A stretch of 64,000 bases of DNA. Origin: Sphaerochaeta sp. (GTDB lineage Bacteria; Spirochaetota; Spirochaetia; Sphaerochaetales; Sphaerochaetaceae). The stretch covers positions 27,119 through 91,118 of the forward strand of contig JAGYOG010000006.1 in the NCBI GenBank assembly GCA_018399495.1, written 5' to 3'. The translations under genes were made by a program, and so were the position numbers. A model generated the notes under the pieces. The model saw only the letters and a program-made list of their open reading frames with translations, was not told the DNA's origin and did not search any database. Shown here one piece after another: positions 1 to 8,955 of this stretch (the first letter of the stretch is position 1; each line of letters starts with the position of its first letter).

Positions 1-1366
1 TGAACCATGTATCGAGTACATCACTCTCCTGAAGAAGATGTTTGGAACCACACTTGGGACAGAAAGCGGGATCATCGCGGCTTACAATAATCTCATTGCA
101 ATCCTGACACTCCCAAACTGGTATGCGATGCCCCCACCAGAGCTGACGGCTGATGCACCAGTCGTGGATATTCTCCAGCCAGTGGGTGTAGGTATTCTCC
201 CAACGCTTTGGATAGAAGACAACCTTCTCATCCTTCCAAGCCTGTAAGGCCTTCATAGCCATTCCTTCCATCCTGACAAACCACTGATTGGAAAGGTACG
301 GTTCAATAACGGTATGGCAACGGTAACAGTGGCCCACATCATGGTTGTGAACAACTTCCTTGACCAGGAAACCTTGTTCCTTCAGATCTTCAACCACCAA
401 GGAGCGGGCATCGACCACACTCATGCCGCGATACTTTTCAGGGCAGTTCTCATTAAGCGTACCGTCAGGATTGAGTACATTGACCTTTTCCAGATTATGC
501 CGCATACCACACTGCCAGTCATTAGGATCGTGGGCAGGAGTAATCTTCACCATTCCGGTACCAAAGCCCATTTCCACAAAGCTGTCGGCAATGAGGGGAA
601 TCTTCTTATCAGTAAGGGGGAGATCGATCAGCTTGCCTATAAGATGGGTATAGCGTTCATCATCAGGGTGCACAGCAACCGCCACATCACCAAACATCGT
701 CTCTGGGCGTGTAGTTGCCACGGTAATATAACCACTTCCATCACTATAAGGATATCGTACGTCGTAGAGAAAACCACCAAGCTCTTGGTACTCAACCTCA
801 TCATCGGCAAGAGCTGTACCACACTTGGGACAGTAATTGACCAAGTACTCACCCTTGTAGATTAAGCCACGTTCATACAGAGTGACAAAGCTTTCCCTAA
901 CAGCTTGGCTGAGTCCTTCATCCATCGTGAAACGTTCATGGTCCCAGTCACAGCTGCAACCAATCTTCTTCAATTGGTCTGTGATGATGCCATGGTGTTT
1001 ATCTTTCACCTGCCAGGTTCTCTCCAGGAACTTATCACGGCCCAAATCCTGACGCCGCAGCCCTTCAGTTGCAAGCTGACGTTCCACCACATTCTGGGTA
1101 GCAATGCCTGCATGATCAGTACCAGGAAGCCAGAGGGTTGTCCTTCCGTTCATCCGATAGTAACGGGTAAGGATATCTTGCAGGGAGTTGTTCAGGGCAT
1201 GTCCCATATGCAATATTCCCGTGACATTGGGAGGAGGCATAACGACGGTAAATGGAGGTTTTTTACCCTCAACGGGTTTGAACTTTCCTTCTTGCAACCA
1301 TTGCTGGTAGATTCGATCCTCAAACTGCTTGGGATCATAGGCCTTCGATAACTCAACAGCCTTCAC
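1..1366 (-). CDS. valS: Valyl-tRNA synthetase, N-terminal 455 residues (3' end outside window)
   Basis: Charges tRNA-Val with valine in the cytoplasm. The reverse strand reads open from a GTG at 1366 to the window edge. That GTG follows a GGAGG-type ribosome site at 1372-1378. The N-terminus carries the class I signature PPNVTGILHMGHA (HMGH variant of HIGH), followed by LPGTDHAGIATQ, a zinc-like YCPKCG, and the editing-domain motif TTRPETMFGDVAVAVHP. This order is typical of ValS and separates it from IleS and LeuS. Known ValS proteins are about 880 residues, so roughly half is missing, including KMSKS and the anticodon domain. It is transcribed away from the ECF sigma cluster in the same direction. 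Confidence 0.96.
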   Translation of the reverse strand, partial: MKAVELSKAYDPKQFEDRIYQQWLQEGKFKPVEGKKPPFTVVMPPPNVTGILHMGHALNNSLQDILTRYYRMNGRTTLWLPGTDHAGIATQNVVERQLATEGLRRQDLGRDKFLERTWQVKDKHHGIITDQLKKIGCSCDWDHERFTMDEGLSQAVRESFVTLYERGLIYKGEYLVNYCPKCGTALADDEVEYQELGGFLYDVRYPYSDGSGYITVATTRPETMFGDVAVAVHPDDERYTHLIGKLIDLPLTDKKIPLIADSFVEMGFGTGMVKITPAHDPNDWQCGMRHNLEKVNVLNPDGTLNENCPEKYRGMSVVDARSLVVEDLKEQGFLVKEVVHNHDVGHCYRCHTVIEPYLSNQWFVRMEGMAMKALQAWKDEKVVFYPKRWENTYTHWLENIHDWCISRQLWWGHRIPVWECQDCNEIIVSRDDPAFCPKCGSKHLLQESDVLDTWF

Positions 1367-1417
1367 TATATGCCTCCTACGGGTGAAAAGAGTCTCCCCA
1401 TAGTACCAAAATAGGAA

Positions 1418-1443
1418 AGGCTCTACAAGTGAATGTAGAGCCT
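1418..1443 (-). terminator. Hairpin downstream of the anti-sigma gene
   Basis: A perfect 10-bp stem (AGGCTCTACA / TGTAGAGCCT, 6-nt loop) follows the stop of the anti-sigma gene on the minus strand. It is followed by a T-rich stretch (TTTCCTATTTT), as expected of an intrinsic terminator. It separates the sigma cluster from valS. Confidence 0.75.
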
Positions 1444-1468
1444 TCGGCTTGAGAAGAAGAACATAGTG

Positions 1469-2011
1469 TTATTCGAGAGGAGTAACCGCCTTGACCTCCA
1501 GCTTCACAGCATACCCCATTGCATCAAGATGCTGGACTATCTGTTCCAAACTGAACATATCAAGGGAAGGCTGCTGTACTTCAGTCACTTGCCGTATATG
1601 GGCACTATCGATTTGGGATGCAACCCCAGGAAGGATTTCCTGTCCCTGCTGGGAGTTGTTCCCAAAGAAAACAAATGCTCCGATAAAAACAACGACAAAT
1701 GCTGCCGCAGAGGTAATCAAGGCAGGAACAAGCCTTACCTGAATTTTCTTTCGAAAAATGTGCATTTTTTTATTTTTATTGGAAGGAGAAAAACGTGTTT
1801 TCTCAAAATATTGGAGTACACGATCCTGTCGAGCATCAATTTCCGAGTCCGGCAATACAGCATCGGCAATTTTCTGGTGGAGGGCGCGAAGCTGTTCGAG
1901 TCTTTGGCGACATGCATTGCAATAACCTAAGTGTTCCTGGACCTGAGTCCTCCAAGGCTCTTGTAATTCGCCATCTAGATAGGTATTCAACAATTCGTCA
2001 TCGACACACAT
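1469..2011 (-). CDS. Zinc-finger anti-sigma factor (membrane-anchored)
   Basis: Predicted to hold the adjacent ECF sigma factor inactive until a signal arrives. The 180-residue protein starts with a zf-HC2-like segment containing His27, Cys31 and Cys34 (HLGYCNAC), the anti-sigma zinc motif. A basic stretch is followed by one hydrophobic span around residues 92-115. The short C-terminal domain (about 65 residues) would lie outside the membrane and has no recognisable fold. It follows the sigma gene with a 5-nt gap, the usual sigma/anti-sigma order. The inducing signal cannot be read from the sequence. Confidence 0.82.
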   Translation of the reverse strand: MCVDDELLNTYLDGELQEPWRTQVQEHLGYCNACRQRLEQLRALHQKIADAVLPDSEIDARQDRVLQYFEKTRFSPSNKNKKMHIFRKKIQVRLVPALITSAAAFVVVFIGAFVFFGNNSQQGQEILPGVASQIDSAHIRQVTEVQQPSLDMFSLEQIVQHLDAMGYAVKLEVKAVTPLE

Positions 2012-2016
2012 TCACA

Positions 2017-2535
2017 TCACTCCTGGCTGAGAATCGACTCGAGCATCTTTCTTGCCCGATAGACTCGTACCTTCACGTTACTTTCGGAAATATGCAACAC
2101 CTGTGCGATCTGCTTGTAGTCCATATCGGTGTACTCTTTCATCACAATGACAAGGCGAAACTTTTCAGGTAGCTGATCAATTGCTTCCTGAACGAGTTTT
2201 CTGGTCTCCTTTTCCATCAATACCTGAGATCCATCGGAATGGTTTGCCCCGGTGGTGGGATATTTCTTCAATTTCTCCACCATATTCATCTCACGGGATT
2301 TCCGCTTCACTTGGTTGATGGCAAGATTTTTCGAAACTCTAATCAGCCAATATTTGGCATCGTTAAGAGTAGCGAACTCCATACCTTTGTCAAAGAACCG
2401 GATGAAAGCTTCCTGACAAATCTCCTCAGCAAGATCCTGATTATTGGTTACGTGATAAACCACACGCATCAATATCGGGAATACCTGCTCATACACTTGC
2501 CGAAAGGCTCGCTCATCGTTGCTTTGTATTTCCAT
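2017..2535 (-). CDS. ECF-family RNA polymerase sigma factor
   Basis: Directs RNA polymerase to stress or envelope promoters. The 172-residue length is normal for group 4 sigma factors. Region 2 is visible in LAEEICQEAFIRFFDKG. Region 4 is visible in the segment from LPEKFRLVIVMKEY to SNVKVRVYRARKML, a clear HTH. Regions 3 and 1.1 are absent, as expected. The gene sits just downstream of cysS and is coupled to a zinc-finger anti-sigma factor. An inverted repeat GTAAC-CAA-GTTAC lies about 20 nt upstream of the start codon and could be an operator, but this is speculative. The regulon is unknown. Confidence 0.92.
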   Translation of the reverse strand: MEIQSNDERAFRQVYEQVFPILMRVVYHVTNNQDLAEEICQEAFIRFFDKGMEFATLNDAKYWLIRVSKNLAINQVKRKSREMNMVEKLKKYPTTGANHSDGSQVLMEKETRKLVQEAIDQLPEKFRLVIVMKEYTDMDYKQIAQVLHISESNVKVRVYRARKMLESILSQE

Positions 2536-2562
2536 AACGTTAACAACTCACCAGTAACCAAG

Positions 2563-3978
2563 TTACATCTTTTTTTCCAAAGAACTTCCCGTTGGGGTGT
2601 CTTTGACAAGGTAGCCCATCACATCCAACTCAGAACGCAGAGAATCAGCAAGCGACCATTTCTTTTCCTTCTTCGCTTGCAGGCGCTTCTCGAGTAGCGC
2701 AAGCGCCTCAGAAGGAAAATCTTCCCTCTTGGGCACCTCAACAGATGCAAGATCAAGGCCAAACACCTGATCAAAGAACATGATGAGGGTGTACCGTTCA
2801 TCACAGCCCAGCGACTCGTCCTTCAGCACTCCCCAAAGGTCAGCAAGTCCTCTAGGACTTCCAAGATCATGTTGCACATGATCAAGGAACGTATTTTGGT
2901 ATTTCAGAGCTTTTTCACTCGTCAAAGGAACCTTTTTGGCTCCTACCTCAAGCAGACCTTGGATACGATCCTGTACATTCTTTCGAGCCTTACGAGCAGT
3001 ATCAAGTGCTCCAAAGCTGAACTTTAACTGGCTACGATAATGGCCTCCCAAACAGTAGTAACGGTAGTCCATTGCATCGTAGCCTTTGCGCTTCAGCAAA
3101 TCAAGGGTAAGGAACTCCCCTTTGCTCTTGCTCATCTTCCCCGTCTCATCGAGGAGAAATTCACCGTGCATCCAGTACTTTACCCACGATTTGCCGGTAG
3201 CTGCTTCACTTTGTGCAATTTCATTGGTGTGGTGAACAGGTATTGCGTCAATCCCTCCACAGTGAATATCAAAGGACTCTCCCAGATAGTGCATACTCAT
3301 CGCAGAACATTCGATATGCCAACCAGGAAATCCTTTTCCCCATGGGGAATCCCACATCATTGCTTGTTCCCCATGCTTGCTCTTGGTAAACCAAAGCACA
3401 AAATCCTTTGAATTCTTCTTGTTGTCGTCACTGCTTACATCATCACGAACAGCTGTCTTGAGGGAATTGAGATCCAACCGCGCAAGTTTACCGTAGTCGG
3501 GTATTGAATCAATACTGAAGTAGACATTCCCCCCACTGACATAGGTATGACCGTTCTTTTCAAGACGCTTTATCAAATCAATCATCTGCTCAATATGGTC
3601 GGTTGCTTTGCAGACAATAGTTGGCCTGATCATGTGCAAGGCGTCATAATCCTTGAAAAATGCATCGGTATAGAACTGGGCAATCTCCCAAACGCTCTTA
3701 TGGGCCTGGCTTGCCATTTTTTCAATCTTGTCCTCACCCTCGTCCCCATCTCCGGTCAGGTGTCCAACATCGGTTATGTTCATGACATGGTTTACCTTGA
3801 AACCAGAAACAAGCAGCGTACGTTTAAGGAGGTCCTCGAACAGGAAGGTCCTCAGATTTCCGATATGTGCATAGTTATAAACAGTAGGTCCACAGGTGTA
3901 AAGACCCACTTCCTTATCGTGTAGTGGTTCGAACTCTTCCAAACTACGACTCATGGTATTATAGAGAAAGACAGGCAT
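2563..3978 (-). CDS. cysS: Cysteinyl-tRNA synthetase
   Basis: Charges tRNA-Cys. The start at 3978 (MPVFLYNTM) is chosen because AAAGGAG lies just upstream; an in-frame start 8 codons earlier has no such site. The protein is 471 residues, the usual size. Cys29 in CGPTVYNYAHIGN begins the zinc and HIGH region (HIGN at 38-41). WHIECSAM and HCGGIDAIPVHHTNE supply further zinc ligands, and KMSKSKG is near residue 280. The C-terminal helical region is short but complete. It is transcribed with the sigma pair downstream, though a shared transcript is only inferred. Confidence 0.96.
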   Translation of the reverse strand: MPVFLYNTMSRSLEEFEPLHDKEVGLYTCGPTVYNYAHIGNLRTFLFEDLLKRTLLVSGFKVNHVMNITDVGHLTGDGDEGEDKIEKMASQAHKSVWEIAQFYTDAFFKDYDALHMIRPTIVCKATDHIEQMIDLIKRLEKNGHTYVSGGNVYFSIDSIPDYGKLARLDLNSLKTAVRDDVSSDDNKKNSKDFVLWFTKSKHGEQAMMWDSPWGKGFPGWHIECSAMSMHYLGESFDIHCGGIDAIPVHHTNEIAQSEAATGKSWVKYWMHGEFLLDETGKMSKSKGEFLTLDLLKRKGYDAMDYRYYCLGGHYRSQLKFSFGALDTARKARKNVQDRIQGLLEVGAKKVPLTSEKALKYQNTFLDHVQHDLGSPRGLADLWGVLKDESLGCDERYTLIMFFDQVFGLDLASVEVPKREDFPSEALALLEKRLQAKKEKKWSLADSLRSELDVMGYLVKDTPTGSSLEKKM

Positions 3979-4029
3979 TAAGAGCTCCTTTAGGTTGCCC
4001 ACCCCAAAAAAAGGGGGTAAGATGTCTCC

Positions 4030-4947
4030 ATGCCTACCAATGTACGCAATAGTATTGAAAAAATCAACCTTGATTACCTACTCATACAGAATCTGGAACT
4101 TGGGTCTCATAGCAGCATCCAGTGCGGAGGGAATGCCCAATGGGCTGCCTATCCCACCAATTTTGAAGAACTCAGGATTCTGATTACCTATGCAAAGAAT
4201 AACGATTTACCGCTCTCAATCCTAGGAGGAGCAACCAATACCTTGATCAGTGACAAAGGTGTCGAAGGTCTTGTTGTCCTTACAAACCACCTTGCCCGCA
4301 GACATGTACAGGGGGAGATGTTCTGTGTCCGCTCCGGATGTCCTTTGGACAAGGCCATCTCGCAAGCAATAGAAGATGGACTAGAAGGACTGGAAATGCT
4401 CGGAGGCATTCCGGGTACCATTGGTGGGGCCATTTATGGCAACAGTGGTGCAAACGGTGTACAGATTGGAGACCTGCTTTACTATGTCGACTATATGACC
4501 TTGGATGGAAAACTCCATCGGCTACAGGCCCATCCTGATGAGTTCTCCTACCGACACTCCCCCTTTACCGACAGAGATGATCTGATCATCTATGAAGCTG
4601 GATTCCGCTTGAAGCCTACCACACAAACCAGCGAGGTGCGAAAACGCAAGGACACGGTAAAAAAACATCGCAAGCAGAAAGGGCTGTATGATTATCCAAG
4701 TCTTGGATCAATATTCAAGAATCCTGAAGGAAAGAAAGCTGCTGCACTCATTGAAGCATGTTCTCTCAAAGGTCATACAATTGGTGGTGCCAGCATCTCC
4801 CCTAGGCATGCTAATATCATCATCAATAAGGATGGAAAAGCTACCAGTGAAGAGGTGCGTGCCTTAATTGAGTATAGTAAGACTACAGTACAGAATGAGA
4901 TGCACATCACCTTGCAAGAAGAGATTCACTATCTCGGTAGCTGGTAA
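4030..4947 (+). CDS. murB: UDP-N-acetylenolpyruvoylglucosamine reductase
   Basis: Reduces UDP-GlcNAc-enolpyruvate to UDP-MurNAc with NADPH and FAD, an early cytoplasmic step of peptidoglycan synthesis. The 305-residue protein has the FAD-binding segment (ILGGATNTLISDKG), the pyrophosphate loop LGGIPGTIGGAIYGNSGANG, and the C-terminal MurB domain with the catalytic serine region SLGSIFKNPEGKKAA, plus HTIGGASISPRHANII. It lacks the type I insert and resembles type II MurB. A purine-rich GGGGGTAAG lies about 10-15 nt upstream. Its 3' end overlaps the convergent secreted-protein gene by 41 nt. Confidence 0.95.
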   Translation: MPTNVRNSIEKINLDYLLIQNLELGSHSSIQCGGNAQWAAYPTNFEELRILITYAKNNDLPLSILGGATNTLISDKGVEGLVVLTNHLARRHVQGEMFCVRSGCPLDKAISQAIEDGLEGLEMLGGIPGTIGGAIYGNSGANGVQIGDLLYYVDYMTLDGKLHRLQAHPDEFSYRHSPFTDRDDLIIYEAGFRLKPTTQTSEVRKRKDTVKKHRKQKGLYDYPSLGSIFKNPEGKKAAALIEACSLKGHTIGGASISPRHANIIINKDGKATSEEVRALIEYSKTTVQNEMHITLQEEIHYLGSW

Positions 4948-5959
4948 ATCGAAATGAGTAGGTAATAGAAAGCCTCTCCTTGGTATCTTTCTTAATGGTA
5001 AGGGACAGGGGGCCTCTTTTCAGGAGTAGGGAAAAGGAAATACCATCCCTTGCGCTTATACGCAATGTTCCCTGTTCGGCTTCCAACACTACAGCCATAC
5101 CATTGAGGCTGTCCCATGCAACAGTAAGAACATAGCCCTTCCACTTTCCTTTCAACTGACAGGTGCTTCTCTCCACTGGGTCTCCAGTTTTCTTGGTCAG
5201 TACCCTATGTTTCATGGTACTTCCCAGAGTATAAGCACCCAGTGTATAGCTGATTTTGGAGAGCACTAAACGTTCCATCGTTTGTTTCTGCCCTCCAAAA
5301 CATGGAGGATTTCCTATTTGAAACTCTGTTTGCCACTTTGCCGTGATATTCTGGTTCTTCATCACCAAGGCAACAGAACGTGATTGTTCTTGAGTACTTC
5401 CGTCAAAATCCCAGTCGAGTGTGAGAGCTCCCTCTGATAATGAGATATCGCGAGACAGAGAAAATCGTTCTCCCCCAGCCCACGAACAAACAAGACTGAG
5501 ATTCGCATGAGGACTCTCTGCATTCCAAAAACAGAACACTTTCCCGCCTTTTCCTTGCCATGTATATACAGCGGGAAGTGAAGTTGGTTTTTCGTCAAGC
5601 AGATAGGCAAATCCGCCACACCTCCCCTCAATATGGAAAGCTTTGCTCTGGTCATCATCGTATAGGTAAGAAAGACGCAGGTCTCGGTTCTCCAATGAGG
5701 TGCTGAGCCAAGATCTCCCCAAGAAATTCTTGGGTTTCCAAGTAATGTTCCAACCATATCCCTCGTAAGAGCCATATGGTTCAGCGGTTATTCCAGAAGG
5801 GGAAAAAGAAAATTTGCAACGCAATGAAGCACTGCCTTCCTGTACACGATACTCAAGTTTCGTCATCTCTTGCAAAGGGGAAAATGAGCCTTGCCATGTC
5901 GTTTGTGCGTACAGGAAGAATGGAATTGTGTAAAGATACAAAAATAGTAATACCTTCAT
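4907..5959 (-). CDS. Secreted protein of unknown function
   Basis: I do not recognise the family. The 350-residue product begins with MKVLLFLYLYTIPFFLYAQ, a signal peptide with a likely cleavage after YAQ and no lipobox cysteine, so periplasm or outer surface is inferred. The remainder is rich in Ser, Thr, Trp and aromatic residues in alternating patterns, which suggests beta structure. A mainly hydrophobic terminal strand is missing, so an outer-membrane barrel is not supported. It overlaps murB tail-to-tail by 41 nt. There is no obvious operon partner, and a Shine-Dalgarno site is weak. Confidence 0.7.
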   Translation of the reverse strand: MKVLLFLYLYTIPFFLYAQTTWQGSFSPLQEMTKLEYRVQEGSASLRCKFSFSPSGITAEPYGSYEGYGWNITWKPKNFLGRSWLSTSLENRDLRLSYLYDDDQSKAFHIEGRCGGFAYLLDEKPTSLPAVYTWQGKGGKVFCFWNAESPHANLSLVCSWAGGERFSLSRDISLSEGALTLDWDFDGSTQEQSRSVALVMKNQNITAKWQTEFQIGNPPCFGGQKQTMERLVLSKISYTLGAYTLGSTMKHRVLTKKTGDPVERSTCQLKGKWKGYVLTVAWDSLNGMAVVLEAEQGTLRISARDGISFSLLLKRGPLSLTIKKDTKERLSITYSFRFTSYRDSESLLAR

Positions 5960-6086
5960 AAGGTGAAAAGACCTAACAGTTCTTTTTTCGCTTCATGTTG
6001 ATTATTCTGTCGAATAGTGTTTTAATGGTTAGGTATTTTTTGCAATCAATTTACATAGTGTTATAGAGAGATAATAGGAGTCATTC

Positions 6087-7424
6087 ATGGTAATTTTAAC
6101 CTTGAACTGTGGCAGTTCGTCTGCCAAGTACCAGGTGTACGACTGGATCAACAAAGATATTCTTGCTGTTGGTGTCGTAGAACGCATCGGTCTGGAGTAT
6201 TCCACCATTGAACACAAAGCCAATGGTAAAAAGGAATATCATGCAGAGTTTTCCTCCCCTACTCACAAGGAAGCAATTGAATTGATCATCAGGATGCTTC
6301 TTGATGATGAGTACGGAGTCATCAGCAACCTGAATGATATCGGGGCTGTTGGACATCGTGTTTTGCATGGTGGAGAAGTCTTCAAGCAGTCTGCTCTGGT
6401 AACCGATGAGGTCATTGAACAACTGAAGAAGGTCACGCACCTTGGTCCGTTGCACATGCCTGCCAATATCATGGGAATCGAAGCAGCCAGAAAGGCAATG
6501 CCTTCCGTTCCACAGGCTATTATTCTCGATACAGCTTGGCATCAGACCATGCCTGAAGAGGCATTCATGTATGCAGTTCCCTACGAATGGTATACTGATT
6601 ACAACGTACGGCGGTACGGCTTCCATGGAACCAGCCACCTCTACTGTGCTAAGCGTACAGCAGTAGTTCTGGGCAAAAAGAATGAAGATACAAATGTCAT
6701 CGTCTGCCATATCGGAAATGGAGCTTCCATCAGCGCTGTAAAGAATGGTGTATGTATTGATACTTCCATGGGACTTACCCCGCTTGAAGGCCTTATCATG
6801 GGTTCACGAAGCGGTGACATCGATCCTGCAATCATTCCCTACATGATGGGAAACACCGGTATGAGTGCAAAAGAAATGGATACCGTTCTAAACAAGAAGA
6901 GTGGCTTGATTGGCTTGTGCGGCAAGAGCGACCGCAGGGACGTGCTCAAGGCAAGCCAAGAAGGAGATAAAAGAGCAGCAATGGCCATCAAGATGGAGAC
7001 CCGCAGAATTGCAAAGTACATCGGTGGATATGCTACCCTCTTCGGTGATAAACTGGATGCAATTGTATTCACCGCTGGTGTAGGTGAAATGGCTCGTCAC
7101 ATTCGTCTTGGTGCTTGTCAGGGCTTGGAGGCAATCGGGGCAAAGCTTGATGAGCACAAGAACGAAGTCTGTTTCAGCAGAAACGGAGAATTCGAAATCA
7201 ACACCGATGATTCGAAGGTAAAGATTCTGGTTATTCCAACCGATGAAGAGTTGGTCATGACTGAGGATGCATATGCACTCATGAATGGCACCTATGACGT
7301 ACATACCAATTTCCATTATACCTTTGAAAACAAGGATTATGTAAACAAGAGCAGGGACAGGGATCTTCAGAAGAACATTGAGAAGAACCCAGAACTAGCA
7401 ACAATCTTGGCAATGCCACGCTAA
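6087..7424 (+). CDS. ackA: Acetate kinase
   Basis: Interconverts acetyl phosphate plus ADP with acetate plus ATP, giving substrate-level ATP during fermentation. ATG 6087 follows AATAGGAG with good spacing. Motifs of the ASKHA fold are clear: LNCGSSSAKYQVYD at the N-terminus, GHRVLHGGE, DTAWHQTMP, RYGFHGTSHLY, HIGNGASISAVKNG and MGSRSGDIDPA. At 445 residues it is about 40 longer than typical AckA. The extra residues form a charged C-terminal tail after the adenosine-binding domain. pta is not adjacent. A strong terminator follows, so the gene is probably monocistronic. Confidence 0.96.
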   Translation: MVILTLNCGSSSAKYQVYDWINKDILAVGVVERIGLEYSTIEHKANGKKEYHAEFSSPTHKEAIELIIRMLLDDEYGVISNLNDIGAVGHRVLHGGEVFKQSALVTDEVIEQLKKVTHLGPLHMPANIMGIEAARKAMPSVPQAIILDTAWHQTMPEEAFMYAVPYEWYTDYNVRRYGFHGTSHLYCAKRTAVVLGKKNEDTNVIVCHIGNGASISAVKNGVCIDTSMGLTPLEGLIMGSRSGDIDPAIIPYMMGNTGMSAKEMDTVLNKKSGLIGLCGKSDRRDVLKASQEGDKRAAMAIKMETRRIAKYIGGYATLFGDKLDAIVFTAGVGEMARHIRLGACQGLEAIGAKLDEHKNEVCFSRNGEFEINTDDSKVKILVIPTDEELVMTEDAYALMNGTYDVHTNFHYTFENKDYVNKSRDRDLQKNIEKNPELATILAMPR

Positions 7425-7446
7425 CAAGTAGTAGCTTTTCCAATCC

Positions 7447-7482
7447 AAACCACGCAAGGAGTAATCTAAGCGTGGTTTTTCT
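7447..7482 (+). terminator. Intrinsic terminator of ackA
   Basis: A 9-bp perfect stem (AAACCACGC / GCGTGGTTT) with a 14-nt loop runs directly into a T tract, 22 nt after the ackA stop. Confidence 0.85.
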
Positions 7483-7562
7483 TGTTCATGAAACCTATGA
7501 AAAATATATGAATTCATCTGGGAAATCTTGCTTTCACTGTGTAATACAAGTAGTGTATAGCT

Positions 7563-8237
7563 ATGGAAACTATCTTGGTTGTTGAAGATGATGTTGATAT
7601 TCGGGAACTGGAGAAATACACGCTTGCTTCGCTCGGTTACACCGTCCTGGAAGCTGAACAGGGTGCCCTTGCATTGGATATACTGAAAAGTCATCATGTC
7701 GATTTGATTGTTCTCGATATTATGATGCCGGTCCTTGATGGACTTTCCACCATCAAGTCAGTTCGCTACAGCCTGAACAACCCCGTACCTATCATCGTTG
7801 TATCTGCACGCGGAGAAGAGAGTGACATTATTACAGCCTTGGAACTTGGTGCAGATGACTACCTAAGCAAGCCATTCAGTGCAAAAGTACTTGCCAGTAA
7901 GATTCGTGCAGTGCTTAGACGGACGCAGGAACAAGAACAACAACACCAGGTAGTACAGACCGCTGGCTTGGTCATGGACCAGCAAAAACATAAATGTCTC
8001 CTTGAAGGGGAAGAGATTGAACTTACTGCTACAGAATTTGCACTGCTGTACCTCTTAGCCTCTAATCCTGAACAGGTTTTTACCAGAAATCAGATTATCA
8101 CCAAGGTCAAGGGAGATGATTACCCGGTCACAGATCGTTCAATCGATGTCCAGATTGCCACACTCAGAAAGAAACTTGGATCCTATGGCACCAAAATCAA
8201 AACAATCTGGGGAATCGGGTACACCTACAAAGGGTAG
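7563..8237 (+). CDS. OmpR/PhoB-type response regulator
   Basis: A two-domain transcription regulator of 224 residues. The receiver domain (1-120) has the acidic pair D9/D10, phospho-acceptor D52 in LIVLDIMMP, and K103 in DDYLSKPF. The C-terminal winged helix (about 130-224) has the typical ELTATEFALLYLLASNPEQV and DRSIDVQIATLRKKLG. The partner is probably the PhoR-like kinase at 13.9 kb, because the pst operon adjoins that kinase and no other kinase is in the window. That makes this a PhoB candidate by inference only. No clear ribosome site precedes the ATG. Confidence 0.88.
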   Translation: METILVVEDDVDIRELEKYTLASLGYTVLEAEQGALALDILKSHHVDLIVLDIMMPVLDGLSTIKSVRYSLNNPVPIIVVSARGEESDIITALELGADDYLSKPFSAKVLASKIRAVLRRTQEQEQQHQVVQTAGLVMDQQKHKCLLEGEEIELTATEFALLYLLASNPEQVFTRNQIITKVKGDDYPVTDRSIDVQIATLRKKLGSYGTKIKTIWGIGYTYKG

Positions 8238-8246
8238 TCAGTCAGT

Positions 8247-8861
8247 TCACTTTTTAAGCAACCGGTAGAGTTCAGCGAGAAAACTTTCATCATCCTCAGC
8301 AAATGGGGAAGGCTCTTCGTTCTTCTTGGTTTCAACTAAATAGTGTCCCACCCTACTCTGATATTCATTCTCAAAAGCCTTGGAAATATCAGCATCAGTT
8401 GCACTCCCGTCTTGGATTTTCTCAATGATGGAGAGACTCCCGTCAGTAATACCCTGAATTCTCTCCATCTCTCTCCCCTGCATCTCTAACAGTTGTAGTT
8501 GCTGCTTTTCTGTGAGAGGCATCTGTTTCGATGTTGAGTGCAGAACCTTTGCTGCAAAGTTCGCCATACGTTCCCCCCTCTGTATTCCCGCTTTCTCCCA
8601 CACTGCATACCCTTGACTCTCTTGTTGGATGAATACCTGTGATTCACCAAGAAGATGCAAAGAAAGTATGGCAAGTTCTGACTCCACAATCATAAGAAGA
8701 GCACCAAGAGGAATAGAATCAAAAAACTTTTCCCTTCCCTTTACTGTGTCACATCGTCCTCTTGCATAGTGGGGGTGCATTCCTTCGTAATCAAGAACAC
8801 ACAGCACGTAACGATCACCTATGATATCAACTCCGACATATCCTGTTTCTGTATCATTCAT
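8247..8861 (-). CDS. Single-domain protein resembling the IS110 transposase N-terminal (DEDD) domain
   Basis: The 204-residue product opens with YVGVDIIGDRYVLCVLD (Asp12). It continues with LLMIVESELAILSLHLLG (Glu60) and VWEKAGIQRGERMANFAAK, which can be laid against the first half of IS110-family DEDD transposases. The third acidic position is Glu97 rather than Asp, the fourth is not evident, and the C-terminal transposase domain is absent. It is therefore not an active transposase as written. It could be a domesticated RNase-H-fold protein or just a distant hydrolase fold. It is convergent with the response regulator (9-nt gap) and divergent from yqeC. The assignment is by eye. Confidence 0.45.
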   Translation of the reverse strand: MNDTETGYVGVDIIGDRYVLCVLDYEGMHPHYARGRCDTVKGREKFFDSIPLGALLMIVESELAILSLHLLGESQVFIQQESQGYAVWEKAGIQRGERMANFAAKVLHSTSKQMPLTEKQQLQLLEMQGREMERIQGITDGSLSIIEKIQDGSATDADISKAFENEYQSRVGHYLVETKKNEEPSPFAEDDESFLAELYRLLKK

Positions 8862-8920
8862 TGTCCTATTTTAGCAGATGAAAACACGAGAACCAGTGCA
8901 AAAAGAAATCATGACAATAG

Positions 8921-8950
8921 TTGCAAAAATACCACCTGTGATGCTACAGT
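8921..8950 (+). promoter_or_regulatory. Sigma70-type promoter of yqeC, placing the start codon at the transcript start
   Basis: TTGCAA (8921-8926), an 18-nt spacer, and TACAGT (8945-8950). The ATG of yqeC is only 5 nt after the -10 box, so the predicted mRNA would be leaderless. No Shine-Dalgarno sequence precedes the ATG. Confidence 0.5.
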
Positions 8951-8955
8951 AAAGC

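Noticed and set aside
6096..6710. Long minus-strand frame inside ackA
   Set aside because: Antisense shadow of a strongly supported gene.
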